64,000 nt of DNA from Flavobacterium sediminilitoris (GTDB taxonomy: Bacteria > Bacteroidota > Bacteroidia > Flavobacteriales > Flavobacteriaceae). Position 1 is the stretch's first letter. Each line of letters opens with the position of its first letter. The translations under genes were made by a program, and so were the position numbers. Below are positions 35,390-44,071 of the stretch, in pieces. Under the pieces are notes generated by a model. That model worked only from the letters and a program-made list of their open reading frames with translations, was not told the DNA's origin and made no database searches. The stretch covers positions 2,294,001 to 2,358,000 of the forward strand of contig NZ_CP090145.1 of assembly GCF_023008245.1 (NCBI RefSeq). The letters are read 5' to 3'.

Positions 35390-36146
35390 TAGACCTATTT
35401 GCTTTTTTGATCTTGAAACCACAGGAATTGATGTTGCTAGAGATAGAATTGTAGAAATTTCAGTTTTTAAAGTATATCCAAATGGAAATAAAGAAAGTAA
35501 AACATGGTTAGTAAATCCTACAATTCCAATTCCTCCACAAACGACAGCCGTTCATGGAATTACTGATGAAAAAGTAGCAAACGAGCCTACTTTTAATGAA
35601 TTAGCGTCTCATGTATATAATATGATTAAAGACTCAGACTTGGCAGGCTTTAACTCAGATCGATTTGATATTCCTTTATTAGCTGAAGAAATGCTTCGTG
35701 CAGGAGTAGATTTTGACATGAAAAATAGAGTTTCAGTTGATGTGCAAACAATTTTTCATAAAAAAGAAGAACGTACATTAAGCGCTGCATATAAATTCTA
35801 TTGTAATGAAAGCTTAGAAAATGCGCATAGTGCGGAAGCAGATACAATGGCAACGTATGAAATTTTAAAAGCACAATTAGATAGATACGAAGATTTAGAA
35901 AATGATATAAAAACATTATCTGAATTCACAACACGCAAAAAATCAGTTGATTTTGCAGGATTTATAGCATTAAATAAAGAAGGAAAAGAAGTTTTCTCTT
36001 TTGGAAAACATAAAGGAGTACTTGTAGAAGAAATCTTAGAAAAAGAACCAGGTTATTTTAGTTGGTTACAAAACGCAGATTTTCCTTTATATACAAAGAA
36101 AGTGCTAACAGCAATAAAATTAAGAAAATTAAACACAAAATTATAA
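35373..36146 (+). CDS. 3'-5' exonuclease, DnaQ-like
   Basis: A 257-residue DEDD exonuclease. Exo I motif FDLETTGIDVARDRIVEIS, Exo II region LAGFNSDRFDIPLLAEE, and Exo III region ENAHSAEADTMATYEIL are all visible in residues 5-175. The C-terminal segment FGKHKGVLVEEILEKEPGYF is the small exonuclease-associated domain found in exodeoxyribonuclease X-like proteins. The start at the ATG at 35373 is preferred, since an upstream in-frame ATG lies within the preceding fragment. Probably works in DNA repair or proofreading, stand-alone. Confidence 0.87.
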   Translation: MELKLNRPICFFDLETTGIDVARDRIVEISVFKVYPNGNKESKTWLVNPTIPIPPQTTAVHGITDEKVANEPTFNELASHVYNMIKDSDLAGFNSDRFDIPLLAEEMLRAGVDFDMKNRVSVDVQTIFHKKEERTLSAAYKFYCNESLENAHSAEADTMATYEILKAQLDRYEDLENDIKTLSEFTTRKKSVDFAGFIALNKEGKEVFSFGKHKGVLVEEILEKEPGYFSWLQNADFPLYTKKVLTAIKLRKLNTKL

Positions 36147-36199
36147 GAAAGCTATTTTTAAGTCGTTTTGTAATTTTTAAACTTAGGCAACATAATAAA

Positions 36200-36811
36200 A
36201 TGAAAATTATTTGTATTGGACGCAATTATGCAGACCATATCTCAGAGCTGAACAATGAAAAACCTAGTGAACCAGTAATTTTTTTAAAACCAGATACAGC
36301 TGTTCTGCCTAAAAAAAATCCATTCTATATTCCAGACTTTAGTAAAGATGTTCATCATGAAGTAGAGATCTTAGTTAAAATAAATAAAGTAGGGAAATAT
36401 ATTAACTCAAAATTTGCTCATAAATACTATGACGAAATAGGATTAGGTATAGATTTTACAGCACGTGATTTACAAAGTGAACTAAAAAGCAAAGGGCTAC
36501 CTTGGGAAAAAGCAAAAGCATTTGACCATTCGGCGATTATTGGTGCCTTTTTACCGAAAAAATCGTTTGCATCATTAGAAAATGTTAACTTTGAGTTAAG
36601 GAGTAATAATAATGTTGTACAAGCAGGAAACACTTCTTTGATGCTTTGGAAAATAGATGAAATTATTGCTTATGTATCGCAATTTTTTACACTAAAAAAA
36701 GGAGATATTATCTTTACAGGAACTCCTAAAGGTGTTGCATCTGTCAAAGAAGGTGATGTTTTAGAAGGATATATAGAAAAGAACCAGATGTTTAAAATAC
36801 AAGTTAAATAA
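36200..36811 (+). CDS. Fumarylacetoacetate hydrolase family protein
   Basis: A 203-residue FAH-fold enzyme. It starts MKIICIGRNYADHISEL, and carries the metal-binding acidic residues in HHEVEILVKI and GIDFTARDLQ, then LPWEKAKAFDHSAIIGAF and the terminal GDIIFTGTPKGV. Members hydrolyse or decarboxylate acylpyruvates and oxaloacetate; which one is not clear. The ATG at 36200 is used; a longer frame from 36062 overlaps the exonuclease and adds an unrelated lysine-rich tail. Followed closely by the Hpt gene. Confidence 0.88.
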   Translation: MKIICIGRNYADHISELNNEKPSEPVIFLKPDTAVLPKKNPFYIPDFSKDVHHEVEILVKINKVGKYINSKFAHKYYDEIGLGIDFTARDLQSELKSKGLPWEKAKAFDHSAIIGAFLPKKSFASLENVNFELRSNNNVVQAGNTSLMLWKIDEIIAYVSQFFTLKKGDIIFTGTPKGVASVKEGDVLEGYIEKNQMFKIQVK

Positions 36812-36820
36812 ATATAATTT

Positions 36821-37165
36821 ATGGCATTGCAATACAATTTATCTAAAGTGTATGAAATTTCCGAAAACGATATCGATTTTGCACTTCAAATTGTAAATCT
36901 TTTCTTATTAGAAGTACCAGCAGAAATAAAATCAATAAAAGTTGGTGTTGAAGAAAAAGATTACTCAAGAGCGTATGCTGCGGCTCATAAAATTAAACCC
37001 TCATTAGATTTACTTGGAATGGATTTAGCTTATGAAGAAAATCTTCAAATTATGACATGGGCTAAATCAGAAGGGAAAAAGAAAGAAATTAAAGAAGTTT
37101 ATAAATCTTTAAAAGAACGAGTAGACCTAGCAATAAAAGAGCTAAAAAAAGACTTCAAAATTTAA
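36821..37165 (+). CDS. Histidine phosphotransfer (Hpt) domain protein
   Basis: A 114-residue four-helix protein. The phospho-accepting histidine is H56 in AYAAAHKIKPSLDLLG, the standard Hpt motif. It would shuttle phosphate from a hybrid kinase receiver to a response regulator in the cytoplasm. No hybrid kinase is adjacent. It starts ten bases after the FAH-family gene and ends 16 bases before cinA, so the three may form one transcript. Confidence 0.88.
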   Translation: MALQYNLSKVYEISENDIDFALQIVNLFLLEVPAEIKSIKVGVEEKDYSRAYAAAHKIKPSLDLLGMDLAYEENLQIMTWAKSEGKKKEIKEVYKSLKERVDLAIKELKKDFKI

Positions 37166-37180
37166 TTACACCACATTTTA

Positions 37181-38428
37181 ATGAAAGCTACAATTGTTAC
37201 CATTGGTGATGAAATATTAATTGGTCAAATTATAGATACCAATTCATCTTATATTGCAAAAGCCTTAGACAAAATAGGAATTGCTACTTACGAAATGCTT
37301 TCTGTATCTGATGAAAAGGAACATATCTTAGAAACACTTGAAAAACTACAAAATAAAGTTGAGTTAGTTATCATAACAGGTGGATTAGGACCTACAAAAG
37401 ATGATATTACAAAAAAAACATTTTGTGATTATTTTGAAGATAAATTAATTGAAGATCAAGAGGTATTAAAACATGTTAAATATTTAATTGAAGGTTTCTA
37501 TAAAAGACCTATTAGTCAAATAAACAAAGAACAAGCTTTAGTTCCTTCTAAAGCAACTGTGCTTTTTAATAAAATGGGAACAGCACCAGGAATGTGGATG
37601 CAAAAAGAGAATACTGTTTTTATTTCTTTACCAGGTGTTCCTTATGAAATGAAATACCTTATTGATGAGGTAATTGTTCCAAAATTGATAAATGAATTTA
37701 ACAGATCTTCTATCGTTCATAAAACAGTGATGACTTATGGAAGAGGTGAAAGTTTAATTGCAGAGCAAATTGAAGATTGGGAAAATAATTTACCTAATTA
37801 TATAAAATTAGCTTATTTGCCATCGCCAGGAAAAGTTAGATTAAGATTAACGGCAAGAGGGAATAATGAAGAAGGTTTAAAAAACGAAATCGAAAATAGA
37901 ATAAAAGAACTATACAAAATTATAGGAGAAATAATTGTAGGAACTGAAGATGATCAACCTATAGAAAATGTTATAGCAGAACTTATTACAAGTAAAAAGA
38001 AAACGTTATCCATAGCAGAAAGTTGCACAGGAGGAAAAATAGCGCAAAGTTTAACAGCAATTTCAGGTGCATCAAGTTACTTTAAAGGAAGTATAATAAG
38101 CTATGCTACTGAAACAAAGATTAATATTTTAGGTGTTCCAAGAGAATTAATAGAAACATATTCTGTAGTTAGCAAGCAAGTTGTAGAAAGCATGGCGCTT
38201 CAATCTCAAAAAATATTTGCATCAGATTATGCAATTGCAACAACAGGAAATGCAGGTCCAAATAAAGGAGATTCAGAAGCAGAAATAGGAACAGTTTTTA
38301 TTGCTTTAGCAACACCAGAAGGTGTTTATTCTGAGGAATTTAATTTCGGACAACCAAGGGAAAAGGTTATAGGTAGAGCGGTTAACAAAGCTTTTGAATT
38401 ACTTTATAAAGAAATTTTAAAAAAATAA
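37181..38428 (+). CDS. cinA: CinA-type protein, nicotinamide-nucleotide amidase
   Basis: A 415-residue two-domain protein. Residues 1-170 are a molybdopterin-binding-like domain ([39 protein letters not shown]). Residues 255-412 are the CinA C-terminal domain ([44 protein letters not shown]), which deamidates nicotinamide mononucleotide in NAD salvage. Length and both domains are complete. Confidence 0.93.
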   Translation: MKATIVTIGDEILIGQIIDTNSSYIAKALDKIGIATYEMLSVSDEKEHILETLEKLQNKVELVIITGGLGPTKDDITKKTFCDYFEDKLIEDQEVLKHVKYLIEGFYKRPISQINKEQALVPSKATVLFNKMGTAPGMWMQKENTVFISLPGVPYEMKYLIDEVIVPKLINEFNRSSIVHKTVMTYGRGESLIAEQIEDWENNLPNYIKLAYLPSPGKVRLRLTARGNNEEGLKNEIENRIKELYKIIGEIIVGTEDDQPIENVIAELITSKKKTLSIAESCTGGKIAQSLTAISGASSYFKGSIISYATETKINILGVPRELIETYSVVSKQVVESMALQSQKIFASDYAIATTGNAGPNKGDSEAEIGTVFIALATPEGVYSEEFNFGQPREKVIGRAVNKAFELLYKEILKK

Positions 38429-38438
38429 CAAAAGTTAG

Positions 38439-38469
38439 TTGTATAATTCGATTCAATTTTGTTTCTTTG
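38439..38469 (+). promoter_or_regulatory. Promoter of the rpmB operon
   Basis: TTG at 38439-38441, 20 bases, then TTTCTTTG at 38462-38469, close to the Bacteroidota pattern TTG-N17-23-TAnnTTTG. It is about 39 bases upstream of rpmB. Confidence 0.6.
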
Positions 38470-38507
38470 CACCCTGATTTTGAATAACGAAATAAAGATT
38501 ATAAATA

Positions 38508-38744
38508 ATGTCAAGAGTTTGTGAACTTACAGGTAAAAGAGCAATGGTAGGAAACAATGTTTCTCATGCTATGAATAAAACTAAGAGAAAATTTTCTGTG
38601 AACTTAGTTAAGAAACGTTTCTATATTCCTGAAGAAGATAGATGGGTAACTTTAAAGATATCTACTGCTGCGTTAAAGACAATCAATAAAAATGGTATTG
38701 CTGCTACTTTAAAACAAGCAAAAGCAAATGGATTTGTAAAATAA
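38508..38744 (+). CDS. rpmB: Ribosomal protein bL28
   Basis: A 78-residue large-subunit protein starting MSRVCELTGKRAMVGNNVSH with the typical NKTKRKFSVNL core. First gene of the conserved Bacteroidota string rpmB, rpmG, DUF4295, ftsY, with short spacings. Confidence 0.97.
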   Translation: MSRVCELTGKRAMVGNNVSHAMNKTKRKFSVNLVKKRFYIPEEDRWVTLKISTAALKTINKNGIAATLKQAKANGFVK

Positions 38745-38770
38745 TCCGTAAATCGTAATAATATATCAAG

Positions 38771-38953
38771 ATGGCAAAGAAAGGTAATAGAATTCAGGTT
38801 ATTTTAGAATGTACTGAGCATAAAGCTTCTGGTGTTCCAGGAACTTCTCGTTACATTACTACTAAAAATAAAAAAAATACTCCAGATAGATTAGAGATTA
38901 AAAAATTTAATCCAATCTTAAAGAAAGTAACTGTTCATAAAGAAATTAAATAA
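38771..38953 (+). CDS. rpmG: Ribosomal protein bL33
   Basis: A 60-residue large-subunit protein ([31 protein letters not shown]). It has only one cysteine, so it is the zinc-free form. Lies 26 bases after rpmB. Confidence 0.97.
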   Translation: MAKKGNRIQVILECTEHKASGVPGTSRYITTKNKKNTPDRLEIKKFNPILKKVTVHKEIK

Positions 38954-38961
38954 TATAAGTC

Positions 38962-39114
38962 ATGGCAAAGAAAACCGTAGCAACTTTACAAACAGCTTCT
39001 AAGAGATTAACTAAAGCTATTAAAATGGTTAAATCTCCAAAGTCAGGTGCATATACATTCGTAGAATCAGTTATGGCTCCTGAATTAGTTGATGAATTCT
39101 TAAAAAAGAAATAA
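38962..39114 (+). CDS. DUF4295 family small basic protein
   Basis: A 50-residue basic protein starting MAKKTVATLQTASKRLTKA and ending in a lysine run. It begins eight bases after the rpmG stop. DUF4295 proteins occupy this place in most Bacteroidota genomes and are probably ribosome-associated, although the role is not established. A strong terminator follows, so it closes the ribosomal transcript. Confidence 0.9.
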   Translation: MAKKTVATLQTASKRLTKAIKMVKSPKSGAYTFVESVMAPELVDEFLKKK

Positions 39115-39138
39115 TTCTTTTTTTTAAATAATATATAG

Positions 39139-39170
39139 AAAAGCTACTTTCGTTTGAAAGTAGCTTTTTT
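39139..39170 (+). terminator. Hairpin terminator after the ribosomal genes
   Basis: Perfect 13-bp stem AAAAGCTACTTTC / GAAAGTAGCTTTT, GTTT loop, T tract after it. Confidence 0.85.
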
Positions 39171-39183
39171 ATTTTTACATTTG
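39154..39183 (+). promoter_or_regulatory. ftsY promoter overlapping the terminator
   Basis: TTG at 39154-39156, 19 bases, then TACATTTG at 39176-39183, a full match to TTG-N17-23-TAnnTTTG. The -33 TTG spans the terminator's loop and descending stem. The -7 box is 26 bases before the ftsY ATG. Confidence 0.7.
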
Positions 39184-39209
39184 TTACTAAATTTATAAGT
39201 ACTATAAAA

Positions 39210-40190
39210 ATGAGTTTTTTTAAAAGAATTTTTTCTTCTGAAAAAAAGGACCCTAGCCTAAGTGAGCAAGAAAAGCAAACTTTAGATAAAGGATTAGAGA
39301 AATCTAAAACTTCTTTCTTTTCAAAATTAACTAAAGCTGTTGCTGGAAAATCGACTGTTGATGATGAGGTTTTAGATAATCTTGAAGAAATATTAGTGTC
39401 TTCCGATGTCGGTGTAAATACTACGTTGAAAATTATTGAGCGAATAGAAAAAAGAGTATCTACAGATAAATATCTTGGAACAGACGAACTCAATAAGATC
39501 CTTAGAGAAGAAATAGCTGGACTATTATCTGAAAATAATACAGATGACAATGCCAATTTCGCTATATCTCCAAGTAAAAAACCATACGTAATCATGGTTG
39601 TAGGAGTTAATGGAGTTGGAAAAACAACAACAATAGGGAAATTAGCAAATCAATTTAAAAAAGCAGGATATAAAGTGGTTTTAGGAGCTGCAGATACTTT
39701 TAGAGCTGCTGCTATTGATCAATTGCAAATTTGGGCAGATAGAGTAGGAGTGCCAATCGTTCGTCAGCAAATGGGTAGTGATCCTGCATCAGTTGCTTTC
39801 GATACACTACAATCAGCCGTGTCTCAAGATGCAGATGTTGTTATAATTGATACTGCTGGACGTTTACATAATAAAGTAAATTTAATGAATGAACTTTCTA
39901 AAGTAAAACGTGTAATGCAAAAAGTGGTTGAAGATGCACCACATGATGTAATGTTAGTTTTGGACGGATCAACAGGTCAAAATGCATTTGAACAAGCAAA
40001 GCAATTTACAGCAGCAACAGAAGTGACGAGTTTAGCAGTTACAAAACTAGATGGAACTGCAAAAGGTGGAGTTGTAATTGGAATTTCAGATCAATTTAAA
40101 ATTCCTGTAAAATATATAGGTGTTGGAGAAGGAATTGATGATCTACAAGTCTTTAATAAAGTAGAATTTGTAGATTCATTTTTTAAATAA
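39210..40190 (+). CDS. ftsY: Signal recognition particle receptor FtsY
   Basis: A 326-residue SRP GTPase that docks SRP-ribosome complexes on the inner membrane. Acidic/basic N-terminus, helical N domain (to about 110), then the G domain with VVGVNGVGKTTTIGKLANQF, DTFRAAAIDQLQIW, IIDTAGRLHNK, TKLDGTAKGG and the closing GVGEGIDDLQVF. Complete length for the family without a long acidic A domain, as usual in Bacteroidota. Confidence 0.97.
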   Translation: MSFFKRIFSSEKKDPSLSEQEKQTLDKGLEKSKTSFFSKLTKAVAGKSTVDDEVLDNLEEILVSSDVGVNTTLKIIERIEKRVSTDKYLGTDELNKILREEIAGLLSENNTDDNANFAISPSKKPYVIMVVGVNGVGKTTTIGKLANQFKKAGYKVVLGAADTFRAAAIDQLQIWADRVGVPIVRQQMGSDPASVAFDTLQSAVSQDADVVIIDTAGRLHNKVNLMNELSKVKRVMQKVVEDAPHDVMLVLDGSTGQNAFEQAKQFTAATEVTSLAVTKLDGTAKGGVVIGISDQFKIPVKYIGVGEGIDDLQVFNKVEFVDSFFK

Positions 40191-40198
40191 AAATAAAG

Positions 40199-40226
40199 AA
40201 GAGGATTCGTTTAGAATCCTCTTTTT
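40199..40226. terminator. Convergent hairpin terminator
   Basis: Perfect 10-bp stem AAGAGGATTC / GAATCCTCTT, five-base loop, TTT after it, between ftsY and the convergent serine hydrolase gene. Confidence 0.8.
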
Positions 40227-41295
40227 AGTTTATAACCGCATTTATTTTCTCCCATAATTCATTATCAAATCCTGATAATGCAAAATTTGAACCATCTGCT
40301 GCATTTCCCATTCTAATAATAACTAGTTTTCTACTTGGAACTACATAAATCTTTTGATCGTCTTTTCCTAAAGCACAATACATGTCATTTGGAGCATTTG
40401 GAATTAATTTTCCTTGAAATTCAAACTGTGTTTGTGGTAAATGATATGAAGTTTTACCATTTAACCACCATAAATAACCGTATGCAATGTTAATATTTTG
40501 CGATGTTGTTGTGGCGTTATTAAAATAGCTCGTGTTTAAAACTTGAGTGCCATTCCAATTTCCTTTATTTAAAGCGAGTAACCCAAAACGGGCCATGCTT
40601 CTAGTGTTGCTCCAATAAACACTAAAATCATTACTTTGAGCCCAATATCCAGTCATACCAATGGGTGTTTTTAATTTAGTAGTAAAATAGTTGTTCCAAG
40701 TTTCACCAGTTGCTTCGCTTACCACATCTTGTAGTTTTACATAAACATTATGATACGCCCATCTTGTTCCAGCATCTGCTTTATATTGAAGATTTGAAGG
40801 TGAAACATTATCGCCTAAGCCATCATCTAATCCAGAAGTCATAGTTAAAAGATGTTTGCAAGTAATTAAGTTTTCTTTTGTTATAGAGGTGCTAGTCCAG
40901 CCAGTTCCTATGTAATCAGATACTTTGTTGTTACTATTTATATAATTTTCTTGTTCAGCAATACCAACTATTGTAGCGGTTAAAGTTTTTCCTGCACTAG
41001 CCCAATACCATGGAGAAGTACTTGTATGTCCATTAAAATAATTCTCTAATACAATTTTCCCATTATAAAGAATTATAAAACCTTTTGTATTTTTCAATTC
41101 TAAGTAGTTAAGTAATGCTTGCACATTATTCTCATTCCAATTTAAACTAGAAAGACTTTTTGTTTCCCATGACATTCCAGCATTAGGAGGAAAATACATT
41201 ATTTCTTCAGAAGTTGTTGTATCAGAATTGGTATCATCAGAAGAGCTGCAACTAATGAAAATAAATAATATAAAGAAATTGATAGCGTATTTCAT
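40225..41295 (-). CDS. Serine hydrolase lipoprotein (class C beta-lactamase-like)
   Basis: A 356-residue protein with a lipobox (FIFISC, lipidated C16) and the beta-lactamase/penicillin-binding fold. The nucleophile motif is S100-A-G-K103 in WASAGKTLTATIV; the second motif is YHN in WAYHNVYVKLQD. Others are LLTMTSGLDDG and YGYLWWLNG. Such proteins are usually esterases or D-aminopeptidases rather than true beta-lactamases. It should be anchored in the envelope. Single gene. Confidence 0.85.
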   Translation of the reverse strand: MKYAINFFILFIFISCSSSDDTNSDTTTSEEIMYFPPNAGMSWETKSLSSLNWNENNVQALLNYLELKNTKGFIILYNGKIVLENYFNGHTSTSPWYWASAGKTLTATIVGIAEQENYINSNNKVSDYIGTGWTSTSITKENLITCKHLLTMTSGLDDGLGDNVSPSNLQYKADAGTRWAYHNVYVKLQDVVSEATGETWNNYFTTKLKTPIGMTGYWAQSNDFSVYWSNTRSMARFGLLALNKGNWNGTQVLNTSYFNNATTTSQNINIAYGYLWWLNGKTSYHLPQTQFEFQGKLIPNAPNDMYCALGKDDQKIYVVPSRKLVIIRMGNAADGSNFALSGFDNELWEKINAVIN

Positions 41296-41384
41296 GGTGT
41301 ATATTTGTCTTATTTGACAATAAAAGTATTAAATAGTTTAATTAATTTATTTTAAAAATGTAATTTTATTTCAAATTTTAAAAA

Positions 41385-41822
41385 ATGAAAAAAGCCATAT
41401 TTTATATCCTTATAACTTTTATAACACTATCTTGTACAAAGTCTATTAAGGATTCTGATTTAGAGAATATTAAAGGATATTGGGAAATAGAAAAAGTAAT
41501 ATTACCAGAAGGAACTTCGAAAGAATATAAAATCAATGAAGAAGTTGAAAAAGTAGAATATAATAATGGAAAAGGAGTTAAGAGAAAAGTGATTTTACTT
41601 TATAATGGTAATTTTTTAGTAAATAACATAAAACAGCAATTCTCAGTTGAAAAGAGAAAAGATTCTTATTTTATTATGAATAAAACAGATTTTTCAAATT
41701 GGGAAGAAGAAATATTAACATTGTCTCCAGAAAAGTTGATAGTAAAAAATGAAGAAGGAATAGAGTATTATTACAAAAAAAGAAACGATATAAAACTAGA
41801 AGACAATGGCAAAAAGAATTAA
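41385..41822 (+). CDS. Lipoprotein, lipocalin-like
   Basis: A 145-residue lipoprotein with lipobox TLSC near residue 17. The mature part begins with a strand pattern (LENIKGYWEIEKVILPEG) that recalls lipocalin-like lipoproteins of Bacteroidota. No ligand or enzyme motif is seen. Its end overlaps the DUF721 gene by 17 bases, so the two are coupled. Confidence 0.7.
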   Translation: MKKAIFYILITFITLSCTKSIKDSDLENIKGYWEIEKVILPEGTSKEYKINEEVEKVEYNNGKGVKRKVILLYNGNFLVNNIKQQFSVEKRKDSYFIMNKTDFSNWEEEILTLSPEKLIVKNEEGIEYYYKKRNDIKLEDNGKKN

Positions 41823-42102
41823 TGAAGAGCTTCCTATAAAAGACATTCTAAAAAACTTCATTACACAAAATAAATTAGAAACAGGAATTGATAAAGTAGA
41901 TGTAAAAGATGCTTGGCAAAAAATGATGGGAAATGGAGTTGTTAGCTACACAGAAGCAGTTGAGCTAAAAAACAATACCTTATATGTAAAATTAACGTCA
42001 TCAGTTTTAAGAGAAGAATTGTCTTATGGAAAAGAAAAAATAATAAAAATGATTAATGATGAGATGGGGAAAGAACTAATTAAATATTTAGTTTTAAGAT
42101 AA
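41806..42102 (+). CDS. DUF721 family protein
   Basis: A 98-residue protein with the DUF721 (DciA-like) pattern: LPIKDILKNFITQNKLETG, DVKDAWQKMMGNGVVSYT, then LKNNTLYVKLTSSVLREEL. DciA-related proteins load the replicative helicase in many bacteria; whether this Bacteroidota version does so is not certain. It overlaps the upstream lipoprotein gene. Confidence 0.85.
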   Translation: MAKRINEELPIKDILKNFITQNKLETGIDKVDVKDAWQKMMGNGVVSYTEAVELKNNTLYVKLTSSVLREELSYGKEKIIKMINDEMGKELIKYLVLR

Positions 42103-42109
42103 TAGTATA

Positions 42110-42661
42110 CTATTTCATGTTCACAATTACATTATGTTTTTTTAGTAATTCTAATGACGACTCAGATAAATGATCAAATTTTTCTTCAAGAGTAATTAAG
42201 TTTTTCTTTTGATTAATACGCCTCAAAGCATCAAAAAAACGTCTAATTTCTTCCGAATTTGACAAAACTAAATGAGGAACTTTTGTAGTGTTTCCATCCT
42301 TATCTTTTGCAACCATTGTAAAATAACTAGAATTGCAATGCTTTACTTTTCCAGTTTGAATATTTTCAGAAACAACCCTTATACCAACAAGCATTGAAGA
42401 ATTACCAACATAATTTACAGATGCTTTTAATGTGACTAATTCACCTATTTCAATAGGATTTAAAAAATTAACGACATCAACAGAAGCTGTAACACAATAA
42501 CAACCAGAATATTTTGAAGCACTAGCAAATGCAATCTGATCCATAAGTTGTAACAAGTAACCTCCATGTATTTTACCACTAAAATTAGAATGAGACGGTA
42601 ACATTAATTCAGTGAATGTTACCTTTGAAGCGTTTACAGAGTTACTTTCTTTATTTTTCAT
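42110..42661 (-). CDS. Acyl-CoA thioesterase, hotdog fold
   Basis: A 183-residue thioesterase of the YciA/cytosolic acyl-CoA hydrolase type: LPSHSNFSGKIHGGYLLQLM followed by DQIAFASASKYSGCYCVTAS, with the helix and strand order of a hotdog. It releases free fatty acid and CoA in the cytoplasm. It is the last gene of a minus-strand run with the asparaginase-like gene (11-base overlap), a small membrane protein and rmuC. Confidence 0.9.
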   Translation of the reverse strand: MKNKESNSVNASKVTFTELMLPSHSNFSGKIHGGYLLQLMDQIAFASASKYSGCYCVTASVDVVNFLNPIEIGELVTLKASVNYVGNSSMLVGIRVVSENIQTGKVKHCNSSYFTMVAKDKDGNTTKVPHLVLSNSEEIRRFFDALRRINQKKNLITLEEKFDHLSESSLELLKKHNVIVNMK

Positions 42662-43688
42662 ATATACCTATGGTTAACTTTTCATTTTTATCTATAGCTG
42701 CTCTATACATTCCAGAAGTATTAAACTCCATTACAATATTTCCATTTTTATCAAGAGCAATAATCCCACCTGTACCACCTATTTGGGTTAGCTTCTTTTG
42801 AATTACTTCTCTCGAAGCTTCTTCAATACTCATATTTTTATATTCCATTAAAGCAGAAATATCATAAGCTACTACATTTCTGATAAAAAATTCTCCCCAA
42901 CCAGTTGCAGAAACACCACATGTTTTATTATTTGCATAAGTACCAGCTCCAATAATTGGAGAATCACCTACACGTCCCCATTTTTTATTTGTCATACCAC
43001 CAGTAGAAGTTCCCGCAGTAATATTCCCATTTTTGTCTAAAGCAACACAACCAACAGTTCCAAATTTGGAGTCTTTTATATTGGAATCATAAAAAGAAGC
43101 TTTTCCATCATGGTCAAGTTCTATTTTTTCTTTTTCCTTTGCTTTTAATAATGATTGATATCTGTTTTCTACATAAAAATAAGAAGGATCAACAATTTCT
43201 AATCCGTTTTGTTTTGCAAAATACTCAGCACCTTCTCTCGCAAGCATAACATGCTCTGATTTTTCCATAACAGCTCTGGCAAGGTTTATAGGGTTTTTTA
43301 CAGTTGTTACACCAGCAACTGCACCCGCTTTTAATGTTTTGCCATCCATAATAGATGCATCTAATTCATTTTTCCCATCATTAGTAAAAACAGCCCCTTT
43401 ACCAGCATTAAAAAGAGGAGAATTTTCTAAAATATTTATTGTTTTTTCTACTGCGTCAATACTTGTTCCACCATTTTTTAGAATAGAATACCCTTCTTTA
43501 ACTGCTATTTCTAAAACTTTTTTATATTCTAATTCAAGTTCAGGAGACATATTTTTCTTTAAAATAGTACCTGCTCCACCATGAATCACAATTGCAATGT
43601 TTTGATTTTCACGGAGATTATCAGCCTTGTCAATAGTTTTACATTGAATAAAAACAATTGAAATGAGAATTAAAATGTATTTTTTCAT
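42651..43688 (-). CDS. Isoaspartyl peptidase/L-asparaginase (Ntn hydrolase), lipoprotein
   Basis: A 345-residue Ntn-hydrolase. The N-terminus MKKYILILISIVFIQC is a lipoprotein signal with lipobox FIQC. The family's start IAIVIHGGAGTI is present, and the autocleavage nucleophile threonine is in KFGTVGCVALDKNG, followed by GTSTGGMTNKKWGRVGDSP and ATGWGE. It cleaves isoaspartyl dipeptides or asparagine in the envelope. Related to, but clearly distinct from, the glycosylasparaginase at 24.1 kb. Confidence 0.9.
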   Translation of the reverse strand: MKKYILILISIVFIQCKTIDKADNLRENQNIAIVIHGGAGTILKKNMSPELELEYKKVLEIAVKEGYSILKNGGTSIDAVEKTINILENSPLFNAGKGAVFTNDGKNELDASIMDGKTLKAGAVAGVTTVKNPINLARAVMEKSEHVMLAREGAEYFAKQNGLEIVDPSYFYVENRYQSLLKAKEKEKIELDHDGKASFYDSNIKDSKFGTVGCVALDKNGNITAGTSTGGMTNKKWGRVGDSPIIGAGTYANNKTCGVSATGWGEFFIRNVVAYDISALMEYKNMSIEEASREVIQKKLTQIGGTGGIIALDKNGNIVMEFNTSGMYRAAIDKNEKLTIGIYEK

Positions 43689-43691
43689 GTT

Positions 43692-44066
43692 TTATTTATT
43701 AAAATGAGGCGATTTTTCAGGAGTAACTTTGGTAATAAAATAACGAGTTTCGCCCCACCAAAAAAAAGTACGATAGCGTTCTACGTATTCTACTTTTACA
43801 TATTTTCCTTGTAAATCTTTTAAAGATTGTATTACCTCAGGTTGATTATCCATTATAGAAAAATTGAAAATTTGTGCACCCGATATTCCTTGACTAATTT
43901 CCCCTTCCCAAGTTTTTGTAATATATCCTTTATGGCTTATTTTAATCAACTCTCCAGATCTAACACCTTCGCTATATGGAATATAATAGACAAAAGTGAA
44001 ATAACCTATGATAGATAATACAAGAGTTAAAACACCATAAACAAGTATTTTTTTTAGTATAGACAT
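43692..44066 (-). CDS. Conserved single-pass membrane protein, unknown function
   Basis: A 124-residue protein with an N-terminal membrane helix (residues 7-29) and an outer beta-rich part, including ELIKISHKGYITKTWEGEIS and YVKVEYVERYRTFFWWGET. Close relatives in flavobacteria are sometimes labelled 6-phosphogluconate dehydrogenase, which the sequence does not support: there is no nucleotide-binding motif. It lies three bases before the asparaginase gene and five after rmuC. Confidence 0.75.
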   Translation of the reverse strand: MSILKKILVYGVLTLVLSIIGYFTFVYYIPYSEGVRSGELIKISHKGYITKTWEGEISQGISGAQIFNFSIMDNQPEVIQSLKDLQGKYVKVEYVERYRTFFWWGETRYFITKVTPEKSPHFNK

Positions 44067-44071
44067 ATTTT

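Noticed and set aside
39071..39595. Long open frame of 174 codons antisense to ftsY
   Set aside because: It lies entirely opposite well-conserved ftsY codons and the DUF4295 end, has no family features, and is a by-product of ftsY codon use.
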